Below, piece by piece: positions 47,716 to 64,000 of a stretch of DNA of 64,000 nucleotides. Below the pieces are notes generated by a model. That model saw only the letters and a program-made list of their open reading frames with translations. It was not told the origin of the DNA and did not search any database. Each line of letters opens with the position of its first letter. Positions within the stretch are counted from its first letter, which is position 1. The stretch is from Apostichopus japonicus (Eukaryota > Echinodermata > Holothuroidea > Aspidochirotida > Stichopodidae). Position numbers and translations under genes: made by a program. The stretch spans positions 14,875,917 through 14,939,916 of the forward strand of contig NC_092571.1 in assembly GCF_037975245.1 (NCBI RefSeq). The letters run 5' to 3'.

Positions 47716-48212
47716 GCGAAAACATATAGCAATTATGGAAGGGAAATATATTCTACACTGTTAGTTTGAAAACTCCATCTCAATATATAATTGTTCCTAA
47801 CTTGAGATATCGTTGATTGAATGTATAACCTATTTTGACTGGCTAAATCCTCCTGCATTCTTTTCATAGGGACCGGTCGATAATAGTATGTGGTCTGTGA
47901 CGTCATCACGGCAACATGTTCTTCATAATAATACATTTCATGTTATAATATTCTTTTTGATTTATTTTTAAAACCTGATACATTTACGAATATTTGTTTT
48001 GTTGTCAAGTCTCTCTGTATTTAGAAATATTATCAAAATTCAATTTTTTTGGTAGAAATATCATTTTCAACTTAACTGTCGGAATGACCGTCATTAACTC
48101 CGTCGTTGCCAGGTGCATACACAAAGTACTACGAGGAGATAGTTTTGACAGAAAATATCCAGGATTTCTTCTCATTAAGTAATCAATTTTAGCCACCGGA
48201 ATGTCCCTTTAA
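47694..48212. mobile_element. TTAA-flanked MITE family B, copy 2
   Basis: Ends are TTAAAGGGACAGTCCAGTGG (from 47694) and complement CCACCGGAATGTCCCTTTAA (to 48212), giving 519 bp with TTAA at each outer end. No coding region. Its left end is shared with the last unit of the 58-bp array. Confidence 0.7.
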
Positions 48213-53538
<5,326 letters not shown>

Positions 53539-53854
53539 ATTAGCTATTGGTCAACGAGTCCCGACCTTAGCAACAAGGATCGATACCCGTATTTCTTCAG
53601 AACGGTCCCCCCGGATCACCACCAGGCTGAAGTTATGGTAGAGTTATTGGTCCATTTCAATTGGACATACATTACCGTGATCCACGAGAATTCCAACTAC
53701 GGTATCAGAGGTATGGAAGAACTGCATAGGTTAGCTCGAGAGAAAGGTATCTGCATAGCGGCGACAGAAACTCTTCCCAGAGACGGGGGTCCGAGAGGGG
53801 ACGACGAATATGACGGCATCGTCAGACGACTCTACAGAAGGCCAAAAGCAAGAG
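53539..53854 (+). CDS. mGluR-like class C GPCR, coding exon 2 (residues 191-296)
   Basis: Continues the venus-flytrap domain. It opens ISYWSTSPDLSNK, directly continuous with exon 1's IPQ and matching the family block IPQISY-ST-PDLS. By hand alignment to mGluR1, T196 corresponds to Thr188, D216 (in VPPDHHQA) to Asp208 and Y244 (in NSNYG) to Tyr236, the residues that contact the ligand's amino and alpha-carboxylate groups. HFNWTYITVIHE is the usual start of lobe 2. C262 is a conserved cysteine position. A NWT sequon is present. Acceptor TATATACAG and donor GAG|GTAAGA are consensus. The exon is 316 bases, leaving one base (G) that joins exon 3 to make Val296. The residues just before the donor (RRPKAR) match the family's KARVVV block. 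Confidence 0.93.
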
Positions 53855-56007
53855 GTAAGAATTTCAAAACACAAAATGTAACTATAACTGAATATAAGAG
53901 AGCTAAAGGAAAAGGAGGACGGAGTCGGGGTTATTTATTTTTTGTGGGGGGGGAGGGGGGTGGCGAGGGGGAAGGGGTGGTTGCCTTTACAGCTGAAGTT
54001 AACATTAACAATGATGCGCCTGATGGCTGAAGCTAGCCCCCCCTCCCCCCCCATTTTTCTTTGTTCTTTTCCCCAATTTTTCATTGTTCTCCCCCATGTT
54101 TCTTTGGTAGTGGCTAAATCTAGAGCTTAAGTACACGTGCTCCCCCCCCCCCCTCCTCGAAAGTGGAATATAGCTTAAAACAACCATTTTTTTTTTTAAA
54201 TTAGTTTAGATATCAAAAGTTTCGTCCGTCCTGCGAGGTAGACTGTGTCATTGCCCACTTCGGATAGCCCCCATAATTCGCATTAAAACAATACAAAAAT
54301 ATGATGTGTTTGAGAATACTTTGTCCTAATTAAAACCACATATTTTATCATAATTGTTTCTCAGCATAATTATTATTTAATAACCTTCAATAATTCTCCA
54401 TATCAGTCTTTTATATCAGAAACAAACTTGTAAAATGAATGTTATAATACCCGTCTCTCTTTGTATTTGTTTAAAATAGCTTCTTTTTTTCCGATATTCA
54501 TATCTCGAGAGAACAACTTCTTCATTTTGTCGTCATAAGGTCATGTTTGACTATTCACAAGCTTAATATAACAAAATGTCGATTTCCATATTTACAGTGG
54601 GTAATTTGTGTTTAATTTAAATCCAATCAATTTTGTTTACGAATTCATGCATACGAAATGTGTAGTAACTCTATGTATATCTCATACCATCATTGGTTCA
54701 AAATGTAGCAAAAGCTATCGAACCTGCATGGCCTCAAGGGGAAAAACAAAGTTCCATTTACGTCCTTGCAGACAAGAAATGCAAAAGTTATTTACAACAC
54801 CCTTGTCGGGAACGATAACAATTTCATATATTGACAATACACAAAAAATACCACATATATAATGTGTAGTGAACCTAGTGGTTCTGTTGTACATAGCATG
54901 AAGGTTGATTTTGTAGGTAGGTATGTGTGTAATTTTGGGTGTATGTGTGTATGCGTGTATTTATGCGTGTTGTGTATGCGTGTATGTATGTATTTATTTA
55001 TTTTATTTGTTTTCCTTAACAAGAGCAGACGTTATTAAAGCATACTTAACGTATGTTTGATTGCCTACCAATTCCAATTCCAACTTCAAGCCCCTTAATG
55101 TCCCTATTCTAAAAATGTGACCGATTCGAAACTCAAAACCCTACCGCAATGCCAGTTCCTAGCTCAAACCTCTAAAGGCATTACATTAATAAGGAATTAA
55201 GCGCGTAGTCAATATGCGCATTCGGTCCAAAATCGTGCGTATGACACCATTGCGTATTGATTTTCATTTTTAAACGCATTATACTTTACTGGATGTTTTT
55301 GACCAGTAGACCCCTAAATTTAAAGCGATAAAAGAAATGTTCTCGAGAAAATGTAAAAAACAAGAAAATTAACTGGTTTGAATCTCGCTGCACTGTCAAA
55401 AAAAAAATATTGTTACCATAGAAACCTGTTACTTACTTAATTAATTAATTAAATTAATTGATTGCCAAATTAGACCCCAAACAAGTCTTTTTAATAGAAT
55501 GTAAATATCAAAGAGATCATGCACATTCATTTTACAATTAAAAGTTTAAGAAATAAAGTTTTCCTGGTATGAAAATGGTATCGTTTAAATAAATGTTTTA
55601 ATTGGTCTTTAAATTGGCAATAAATTTTCTTCTGCATTATGAGTCGTGTTCGTAAGACGGACGGTCGTTTTTATTACCCGTAATTGACAACGTCTGGCTG
55701 AAGGCGACAATTCCTCCTCGTCGTCATTTAAAACATCAAAATGCAGACTCTTGAAGAAATCAAATAATGACAAGAAGACCGTCCTTTTTGTTTTAAGGAA
55801 AACAACTCTAGTTTCCAAGAGTGTTGTTTCGTTTTTTACCATTCATGATGTGTTAAAGAATATTTTGACATTTATTGTAAGGTACTTGATGGCGCCTTAT
55901 TTCAGGAGTTATTTTTATATATTTTTTTATAATATATATAGTTTATTTCAAAATGAGAAACAAAATCGACCTAAATTTGACAAGTGGATGTATTCAGATA
56001 TGAAGGA

Positions 56008-56056
<49 letters not shown>

Positions 56057-57255
56057 GTATAATGTATATATAATGATTTAATGTAAGCCATCTGTAGGGC
56101 TTTCACATTACATTTCACACCAAGGAGTGTTATTATATGATTTAACTCTGTAGTCTGAACCGGGGTATGATGTCATTTTTAGACTTGTTCAAGTCGTCGA
56201 CTTCTCACATAACAGAAAGCCTGGGTTATCGCACCTTTCTTCCCTTCCCATTTGATTCGACGGCGGAAGTTCGTCTGGAAATCTAGGATAAAATGTCTGT
56301 CGCTTTAAGGTCCCGATTTCTAATCTTGTTTGTGGCGTACAGCTATAGCTTCTGAAGCCCCGGTTCAAGAGGGCGCCTTAAAACTTTACTTCATTTAAGC
56401 TGCACTAGACACAAAGCCACAAAATTATGTAAAAACAAAAGGAAATCAGACGATTCTCTTTGGATATATTTTCAGGATCTTATTTGACCGACAGTTGTGA
56501 TCTGTTATCTCAAAATGTCGAAACCAACACTTGGGTTGGGCGAGGGAGGGGGACGGGGGGGGGCTGGACGTTATGGGCTCTTGTTCAGTGAACCGACTGA
56601 ACCCCCTTTTGCTACGCCTTTGGATCTAACTTTTTATCAATCATCTACTTTTCCCTATTGTTGAAAGAGTGGCTTATTTTATGCCAATACACACCATGGG
56701 AGATTTTAATTTGATATACAAGTGCCGTAAAAATCATCCGATCACACATTGTAGAATGCTGAAAAATATTTTTATAGAAGTTTTCAAAAGTTCAAAAGAG
56801 GAGTGTTGAATTGTTGCATTGAAAATTGTGATTTATCAATTGATCGATACGATGTTATATCCCGACAATAACACCCTAATCAGTTGTAAAGTTTAAAGAC
56901 CGCGATACTTTTGGTTAAAAAACCTTCATATGTTTGAAATCGAAGAAATGTTTGTGTCATGCCGATTTTGAAGATTTGAAATCGGATCATTATATGTCTT
57001 GAAGTGGCCTACAGGGTTCTTGTCCTTCCATATGACAATACGCCAAGCAAAGCATATTCCTTAATAAAAGTTGAGACCTGATGAAATCAAAGTGGCGGAA
57101 ATAACAAACCAATCAGCTATAGGCAAAGAGGCCCTCCCTCATATTCTTGAGGATATCATTATATTTGATATGCTATATTTGTATATAGTATAGATTATCA
57201 AGGTTATGACTCCAACTAAAGCTCATTTGGAAACCGTATCCATGTGAAGGAAGCT

Positions 57256-57260
<5 letters not shown>
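53855..57260. other. Intron 2, first half
   Basis: Begins GTAAGA. G- and C-rich tracts at 53944-53980, 54036-54052 and 54141-54158; (TGTG/TATG)n near 54920-54990; (AT)n at 56011-56055; a G-rich tract at 56537-56565. No exon is needed or seen. Confidence 0.6.
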
Positions 57261-57313
<53 letters not shown>

Positions 57314-57400
57314 CAAATATACATATATATATATATATATACAAATATACATATACAAATATACATATATTTAGATATATAGATAATAGATATATAGATA
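57261..57400. repeat. (AT)n/(ATAC)n/(ATAG)n compound microsatellite
   Basis: A long AT run, then TACAAATA interruptions, then ATAG units and a short GT run. Confidence 0.95.
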
Positions 57401-57439
57401 TGTGTGTGTGTACATATGTAATTAAAGGATTCTCTCGTT

Positions 57440-57715
57440 TCAATAAACGTAAAAGTTAGAGGGCGTGACGTTTTAGATCTTAACACTCTCTTCTTCGGAG
57501 GCTAAGTGATTCAATGAGTGATATTTATCTTTCAATGCCAGAAGGCCTGAAAACGATAATAATTTTGTTTCATCTAAGCATATAGTGCCAGAGAACGAGG
57601 AATTCGATTCTTCAGTCGATTTGTTTATCACCCGGAAGCGGGCGTGACGTTATTACGATCCTTACACGATCTTCTTTCAGGGAGACTAACTGATTCGATG
57701 AGTGTTCAGATAATA
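57440..57715 (-). repeat. Two degenerate hammerhead-like / Penelope-end motifs
   Basis: Minus-strand copies at about 57452-57506 (GCCTCCGAAGAAGA...AAAACGTCACGCCC) and about 57640-57695 (CTGAAAGAAGATC-GTGTAA-GGATC...AACGTCACGCCC) resemble the 44.35 kb motif. They lie about 190 bases apart in the same orientation and each is followed by TGATTC-ATGAGTG on the plus strand, suggesting a tandem terminal repeat of one element. Core bases are mutated. Confidence 0.45.
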
Positions 57716-57810
57716 ACCAAACAGGTTTGAAATTGTCGCACCTTTACTTCACCTAGTTTGGATAATAAAAAGTACTATACTAGTGTATTGTCATGTGTTT
57801 CTTCAGAGCA

Positions 57811-58260
57811 CTCGTAGTCTCACATGAGCAGTATCAATATCATGTTTCTATCCAACCGATTCACACAGAGATTGCAGTAACTATACTGTCAATCTTAAAG
57901 TTTTGTACCACAGTAAAAACTGTTTCGTGCTGATAAATATGATAAATCGGTAGCATGTGCTATTAGAATTACAGTAAAAACTGAGGATATGTGTAAATCC
58001 CAACAAATCCCAACAACTGAATTTCTTGGAATTACACATATCCTCAGTTCTTACTGTAATCCTAATAGCACATGCTACCGAATTGTAGCACGATCCAGAT
58101 TTACTTTGGTACAAAACTGTAAGAATTACAGTAGTCACTGTGTTTACTGTGTGTATCGGGTGTTCTGTCAGATAAAGGGTAGGAACTGTTTGTACTGTCT
58201 ATATGAGTGCTTTGAAGCATGATATAGGGAGGACAGTTAAGGAGGATTTAGCATTAGTAA
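57811..58260. repeat. Interspersed repeat C, copy interrupted by a foldback element
   Basis: Matches 9940-10095 on both sides of an insertion. Left part: GAGCAGTATCAATATCATGTT up to TTCTATC (57852). Right part: from TTCTGTCAGAT (58163) through GGAACTGTTTGTACTGTC and AGTGCTTTGAAGCATGATAT. Confidence 0.75.
57853..58162. mobile_element. Foldback MITE, 310 bp, inserted into repeat C
   Basis: Ends CAACCGATTCACACAG and complement CACCCGATACACACAG differ at two of 16 bases. Inside, two long arms (about 57896-57993 and 58029-58119) are inverted copies of each other, e.g. GTAGCATGTGCTATTAG against CTAATAGCACATGCTAC. Flanks TTCTATC and TTCTGTC (7 bases, one mismatch) look like a target duplication; comparison with the empty copy at about 9985 supports this. 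Confidence 0.8.
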
Positions 58261-58262
58261 AT

Positions 58263-59084
58263 TGTCTCAACTGGCTGCCTGCTTCAATTAAGCTGAGTGG
58301 CCGCAGAGAACGAGGAATTGGCTTCAAATCATGGTTGATTCTGTGTTATGATATATACATATATACTATGGTCACGTTATGTTTGTTATGTTACGTTAAT
58401 GTTTTATATTGTTATTGTATACATGCCTCTGGGGTTCTCATCTTTAACATTGTTTATCACTATATGCAACTTGGACTCTGTACCCGTTGGGCATATTATA
58501 AACATCTTGTACGGAAATAGCTATCTGGTTTCTGTATTCACTAAAACGTGCATTCAACATGTCTGTACGTGCAGGCAAGTTTGTTGAAAATAATATTATT
58601 ATTTTAAAAATATCTGCGTTTTTCTCACGCTTTCCAACGTTTCCGTACCGTACCTGTACCCTGAGCTAATCATTCATATATTTATGACGTGATGTGATGT
58701 GATCGCTTCTTTTTCATTCGGGCTGTTGCCTCATTTCTGGAAGGAAAATATGTGTACATTAGAAAGATAAACATTTTCAATCCAGTTGAAGTTCGGTGAC
58801 GTTCCTAATTATTTTGTTGCCATGGTACCTCAAAAAAAAAATTGACCACATGAAGAAGAAAAACTATAGTATAAATTTGCGATAACAGAATAATTCAGGT
58901 GGCATACGCCTATTAAATGGCCCATTGACTTACATATCAAAACGTGAAAGTAATGTGTTCTCTAAGTCTAGATAGAAGTTTTCTCTAGCTAAACCCTATA
59001 CCCATCACTGGATAGCTGACAAGTTGGCCATTCATGGCACCATCAAATTTCCGTATCATGACCATGTAGGGAGTTAGGGACCAT
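58263..59084. other. Intron 2, non-coding
   Basis: No exon recognised. AT-rich, with no clear repeat family. Confidence 0.5.
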
Positions 59085-59322
59085 TAGGGAGTGTTAGCTC
59101 ATTGATTAACGCTGGTGCCTTTCAATCATAAGTCCCCGAGTTCGAGTCACACCAAGATTAATGTATGTCGTCCAGTTACAGAGCTGTTGACAATTGACAA
59201 TTCATAATCATGGACGTTAAATATGAATATAAGAGACTGACTTCGGTCAGCTTGCGGCTTTGATAAACCAATGATGGCTTCTTCGCGAGTTCCTGCTTGC
59301 AGGAGGATCTAAAATACATATA
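59085..59322 (+). mobile_element. tRNA-derived SINE family B, full-length copy
   Basis: The head carries an A-box-like TTAGCTCATTGA (59094-59105) and a B-box-like GAGTTCGAGTCAC (59139-59151), so an RNA polymerase III promoter of tRNA origin is likely. The body from AAGATTAATG (59155) matches 1397-1565 to the end. It includes a small hairpin (GACTTCGGTC) and ends in an ATAC/ATAT tail. About 240 bp. Confidence 0.8.
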
Positions 59323-60091
59323 TGTAGACTTTTTGCCAAAGGAACTTGTAAAGAAACCTCTTTACGCAATAGTAAACAATTTTCATATGCTGCTTCTCGG
59401 AGGCCTGAAGTGGTCTAAACTTCCCCCAATTTGCACCACGTGTATTCCATTCATGCTCTACATCCAAGCCATAAAAACCTGATCGATAACATATCAAATA
59501 AGGTTGTCTCCTGCTGATGTTTGGCACTTTTCCTGATAGAGAACACTCGGGCGGATTGATATAGAATCTATTAGGAGTGTGCCAGCTTCGCAGCAAAGTT
59601 TATCAGCTTCAAACTTTGTTATAGGGGCAATTCTTCCTCTGAGACATTTACAGTTGTATAAAGAGTCTGATAAATTCAACGAAACATCTAGGCCCCTGTT
59701 CGTCGATTCTACACTTATACGTTCTGTATATCAATCCATATTAAATCATCTATTACTTTCCGTTCGAATTCTAAGTCAGCATCAATTTTCGATCTTTAGT
59801 TTCCTATGCATGTAACAGTACTTATCCCGTATTTCAGCGTTTGTGGCTACAACATCCAGTTGATTTTGTTATCGAGTCACGGCTTGAGAGGATAAACGTA
59901 AGAAGTAAAGCTACATCTGTAGGGCCTCCTAAATACCCTCGTTTTTAGCTCCCGACAAGGAATCATTAAAATCCTTCTCTCTTTGCAATTATCCCTAATC
60001 AAGGGAGACAGAAATAGCTAGTCGAATAAAAGACACGAACCCGCGATGACGTCATGTTTTTAATGTAACTGTTCTTTTTGTCCTGATCTAG
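59323..60091. other. Intron 2, 3' end
   Basis: No further exon. Short minus-strand ORFs at 59309-59596 and 59494-59679 match nothing I know. The intron ends with a pyrimidine-rich TTCTTTTTGTCCTGATCTAG acceptor. Confidence 0.55.
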
Positions 60092-60280
60092 TGGTGATCC
60101 TATGGACGGGAGAGAATAACATCCCGCCACTTCTCCAGGCCATCAAAAAAGCAGGAGATATAAATAAACACATCTTCATCGGCAGCGACGGGTGGAGCGG
60201 AAGACGATACAGCACCGCGCACAATGAGAGAATATTAGAGGGCGCTATTACTATACAACCAATGGCTGATCCGATTAAAG
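60092..60280 (+). CDS. mGluR-like class C GPCR, coding exon 3 (residues 296-358, plus one base)
   Basis: Lobe 2 of the venus-flytrap domain. The split codon G|TG gives Val296, then VILWTGENNIPPLLQAIKKA, the counterpart of the family's VVVLFCNEDDIRxIL block; the usual cysteine there is Thr301. IFIGSDGWSGRR follows: D328 aligns with Asp318 and R333 with Arg323 of mGluR1, two ligand-pocket residues. EGAITIQPMADPIK (345-358) is the conserved EGAITI(Q/L)P strand that precedes the FDxYF block. The exon ends AAAG|GTAAGG in phase 1. The next exon (FDxYF...NxRNxWFxxxW) was not found before 64000, so the gene leaves the window. The preceding intron is 6237 bases. Confidence 0.93.
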
Positions 60281-60740
60281 GTAAGGAGAGAAGTCACACA
60301 TTCATACATTATTTTTAATTTTATAATATATATATATATATATATATACAATGACATACCTCTGAGTGAAAATTAGGAAAATTTTGAGAGGGGGGCGGAG
60401 TATGTCGTGCTCAAATGGTATGGTTTAACCTCTATGATATATGCATGTGTCACAACACTGGTATATCATCCGAATGCTTCTCTAGTTGGAGTGTGTATAT
60501 TTTACTCTTTTTTTCATCTTTCAAAACACTAACGTTTGTTACAGAGGCGTATTGGTTTGGACAGTGTGCAATCAAAATAACTGTTCTATAAAATTGTGCA
60601 GAATTGACGAATTCCAAAAATGCTTGCTGCTTTGGGAGATCTCGTTCAAATGTGACTACGAATCACGATTTCCACATATTTGAAGCTTTAGGTAGCAAAA
60701 ACATTTCCTCAAATAACGTTTGTACCTTGTCCCGCTGCAG
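60281..60740. other. Intron 3, start
   Basis: Donor GTAAGG. A (AT)n run of about 25 bases at 60325-60348. Nothing else recognised. Confidence 0.55.
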
Positions 60741-61107
60741 TGTATAGGCAGTGGCGTAGGAAGGTACTTTTGAGTGGGGGGGGGGGCTGAAGACTGATGA
60801 CCGGCCTGGGGGAGGGGTCTCCCCTTTTGAATTTTTTTGCATTTCCAGGTGGCCTCAGATGCAATTTGGTGCAATATAGCACACTTTAACCCACCCACTC
60901 CATTTTGTATATAATTTTGTATTTTCACCTGGCCTTAGATGCAATTTGGTGCTCCAAATGAGATTTTTTTTCTCATTTGGAAATGGAAAAGGGGTTTTCT
61001 GACTTGCGAAGCGGGGGGGGGGGCGGAATGATACTTCCGCCCCTCCATATTTTTCACTGGGGGGCTGGCGCCCTCAGCCCCCCGGTTCCTACGCCCTTGT
61101 GTATAGG
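60741..61107. mobile_element. hAT-like MITE with perfect 8-bp TSD
   Basis: An 8-bp direct repeat TGTATAGG flanks the element (60741-60748 and 61100-61107). The left end CAGTGGCGTAGGAAGG and the right-end complement CAAGGGCGTAGGAACC form the inverted termini of a 351-bp element. A G-rich run follows the left end and a C-rich run precedes the right. Inside, a duplicated GGCC(T)-AGATGCAATTTGGTGC block occurs twice (about 60852 and 60933). No coding capacity. Confidence 0.9.
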
Positions 61108-64000
61108 TGGATACTAAAGGTCCACCCTATAATACTAATACTATTAATCATTGTATGACTGAATAAGCTTTTTATCCGTCAGTGTCGAATACTTCACCAC
61201 AAAATTGATCACTCACCCTACACCCCGGTAATTAATGTACGGGCCCGGATGAAGAATCGACTGTTTAAAAGTACCTCCCTCGGGAACGGAGGTCATGAAC
61301 TACTGGCGTAATTAATGACGTCAACTCGTTAAAAATGTATAACAGGATTACAAAAAAAAATAAAACACTTCCTTCCATGGTCATTCACCTAGTCAAAACA
61401 ATTCAAAACAAGTTCCAAAATTTAGCGATGCATTTTTTTGACAAAGATGGCAGGTAGCGAAATTAAAGGAGGCCATTTATAGGGTTTTCGTTTCCGATAG
61501 TATTTCCATGTTTTCAATTTTTTGTCCAAAGTTCACCAAGATTGGGTATGTTAAAAGGTTGTTATTTATCTTGTTTTTGACTATAAATGGCTGATAATGA
61601 AAACAAAGATGATCATCAAACATTTATGACGAATAAGAACGTGTTTTCATCATGGTTTTATGATCCTTATTAATACATATATGATCACAGATTGTTTCAG
61701 CGAGAAACTTTGAGGCTATTCAATCATTTAAATTCCAATAACAACGCCACCATGAACGCTTAACCGTACGACAATATACTTCTTCCAGAATGAATAGGAT
61801 TGAACAACAATTTTTAAAGTAATCGCTTCTAAAGTTCGTAATGTTGATTTAATATCATAGCACCATGCCACTTTATATAGCCGCGCACTTGTCATCACGT
61901 CACAGGCATATTTCCACTGTTCGTTGGAACACAACTTCTTCCTTTTAAATTTCCGTCTAAACGTTTCAACGGGACCATTCATTACGAGTTAATATAGCAA
62001 CCATGCAACATTGAAGAGGCTGGTCAAATTTGATCCACGAAGGAGATCTACTTTACATATGTCGTATCGAACGAAATAGTGCAAACTGTTAGAACTACTT
62101 GTAAAGTGACGGCACTAGAAATAATACATCCCCTCACTCCTCCCTCCCTCCCTTCCTCCCCCTCCCTCCCCCCCCCTCGAAAAAATAATAGATAGGTAGA
62201 TACAAAATAAAAGAAAAAAGTAGGTTAGATCAACAATTTTTAAAATACCCACAGACTGTTGAATAATTTGGTAAGCTGAAAAAAATAAATCCTGTTTGGC
62301 CTATTCTATTAAGTTATACAGTATCTGTGGCAAACAACCTTCGCCTTGCACCTAAAGGCAAATATTTGAGCCCTTACGTATTCAATGGAAAACAGGGCAA
62401 GGACGAATTTTTTGGGCAACACATAAACTCATTTATTATGGTAAGTACTGTAAGTAAATTAGATAAATCCAAGATTTAAACTAATTGACCTTAAATCTCC
62501 GAAAATCTAGGCATGCTTAAGTCCCTTCAAGTTTTGTCAAAAATCTATTCGAGAGACCTAGTATTGTACTCGCGTTACAAATTTATTCTGCCTTAAAGTT
62601 TACCTGGAGGTGAGTATGCGAATGTAGGTTGATCATGGCGATTATAATATACAAAGCTGGTTGAATATCTGCGTGTTATGTAATCAGTCGGGGTAGAATT
62701 ATATCACTACTCCAGTTTCAGGACGCCCTCAGTTGGGGGGGGGGCAATAAAGTGGGGATAGTGCACCTTACTTTTCAGCCTCAAGCAAAAGTTCAAAAGT
62801 TTATCCCGTCCACCCACCTCTGCTTCGAATTTGAATGTTTTGTTTCAATATCAAAAATACAACGACCAAACTTGTTTTCATAAAAAACCGACCGTTCTAG
62901 AAATAGCTGAACCGCTGAGAGAATATCTTGACTTACTATAGACCCCTGTGCTGAAGTGGAGTAATATTTCTTGAGATATTATCTTTCAAATCCTGTCAAC
63001 GTAAATGTATATATGCAGAACGAACAATTTATCACCAGATAGTACGTGAGGAAAGTGCTCACGTTCAGAATCGGCAAAATGTAAACAATTTATATGTTTG
63101 GGAATAACTGTTCGGAATTTTATTGAGGCACGGCTGCAATGCCCTTGTGTTTGTTGGTTAAGTGGACCCACCGTAAATTCTGCATACCCCCATCATTCCG
63201 CTCACTTGAAGACGTGACTCTTTAGAGGCCATTAAAAAAGAATCGTTGGTTTTGGAGGTCCAGGGTTAAAAACCTTACTCTCCGTAGTTTCGTCTTTCAA
63301 CTATCATCGAGGGATGGTCACGGAAGTCAGGTCCATTAACAAGACTTCCTATTGGCTGCTGCGTTTACTGAATAAAGACGACGTGTACCTCTTTAGTAAA
63401 CACCGTCCTGGAGGGTGGGGGAGGGGTCTGTTGTGTGGGGTGCTTTAGTAAAAAAACATATAGTGCTCGATTCTGCAACTGACATATCTATTTGTCAACT
63501 GACGTTTTGACGCATGCAGGTATAATACTGTTAACGTCCCAGGCAACACGTACGACCGTCCTCTGCCCTTGGAAAATGTGGATCTTTGAAAATTGGGGAG
63601 GGTGCGTGTACGCACCCGTCGCACCCCCTTGATTCTCCTCCTGGTCTATGGTCACGTGTTTACTTGGATTTTGAACAACTACTTTATGAGATCCACACGG
63701 ATGCAAGTATTATTCACTTCGAGTAGATCGAAGTGAAGAAGGATAGCTCATGTCTCTTTAGATTAACCAGATATACCTGTGAGGTCATTCGAAATGAAAA
63801 GTTCCAAGCATCAGCTCTCAATACTTCCTATAAGTGGTTCAGGTCACTGGGTAGCCTGGTAGGATTTCTGTGAGTTGATAGTCTCAAATAAGGAATCCCT
63901 GCAGATGGTGGCCAAGTTGAGTCGATCTGGACAAGTTGAGTGGTTATATGCAGTGACCTGGCTAGATTTTTTTCTGCAGCACACGATCTGTCTTTTGTGG
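61108..64000. other. Intron 3, remainder of window
   Basis: No receptor exon or other gene recognised on either strand. A C-rich CTCC tract lies at 62112-62176, a G run at 62735-62744 and a G-rich tract at 63411-63425. The minus ORF at 61728-61982 is unrecognised. Confidence 0.5.

Noticed and set aside
59309-59679. Overlapping minus ORFs
   Set aside because: No recognisable domain; they overlap the SINE tail and the end of the receptor intron.

Overview
This is a window of animal nuclear DNA: AT-rich, with few genes, many microsatellites and many short transposon relics. The only host gene I can support is a class C G-protein-coupled receptor of the metabotropic-glutamate-receptor type, on the + strand, in three coding exons with consensus splice sites and matching phases. 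The mixture of tRNA-derived SINEs, hAT-like and TTAA-flanked MITEs, hammerhead-like (Penelope-type) motifs, a SAM/C2H2 gene inside a TIR transposon, and many poly-G/poly-C tracts suggests a marine invertebrate deuterostome, perhaps an echinoderm. That is an inference from repeat style and receptor type, not from a diagnostic gene.

Receptor gene. Bases 1-25385 are upstream or 5' intronic DNA. The first coding exon (25386-25992, start codon at 25423) encodes the signal peptide and the first part of lobe 1 of the venus-flytrap domain. A 27.5 kb phase-0 intron follows. Exon 2 (53539-53854) and exon 3 (60092-60280), separated by a 6.2 kb phase-1 intron, continue the same domain to about residue 358. 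The rest (end of the flytrap domain, cysteine-rich domain, seven-helix domain) must lie beyond 64000. By hand alignment, the residues that hold the alpha-amino-acid group are kept, but the lobe-1 basic residues that hold the distal carboxylate of glutamate are alanine. The receptor may therefore see an amino acid other than glutamate.

Repeat landscape. Bases 1-25 kb hold: a LINE 3' end (about 640-1083, -); one truncated copy of a second SINE family (1397-1565); a TTAA-flanked MITE (3324-3576); a tandem array of four units of about 213 bp (6590-7438); a tRNA-Leu/Ser-like SINE (10288-10591, -); a 0.5 kb ATAG array; a 3.86 kb TIR transposon (13469-17329) carrying SAM, C2H2 zinc-finger and C-terminal remnants of a gene on the - strand; and a hAT-like element with a perfect 8-bp target duplication (19384-20607) containing a related nested element.

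The large intron (26-53.5 kb) holds: a second copy of the TTAA MITE; another TTAA family, whose terminus has been amplified into a 58-bp tandem array; a 13-unit array of a 56-bp repeat in which 11 units carry an intact TGACGTCA (CRE-type) palindrome; a second copy of the SINE; and hammerhead-ribozyme-like motifs, the best at 45136-45180 (-). Bases 53.8-64 kb hold a foldback element inserted into an older repeat whose empty version survives at about 10 kb, a full copy of the second SINE, and a hAT-like MITE with a perfect 8-bp target duplication (60749-61099).

The repeats have no visible functional link to the receptor, except that most sit in its introns. The CRE-bearing array and the short upstream ORF just before the start codon are the two features that could plausibly affect its expression.
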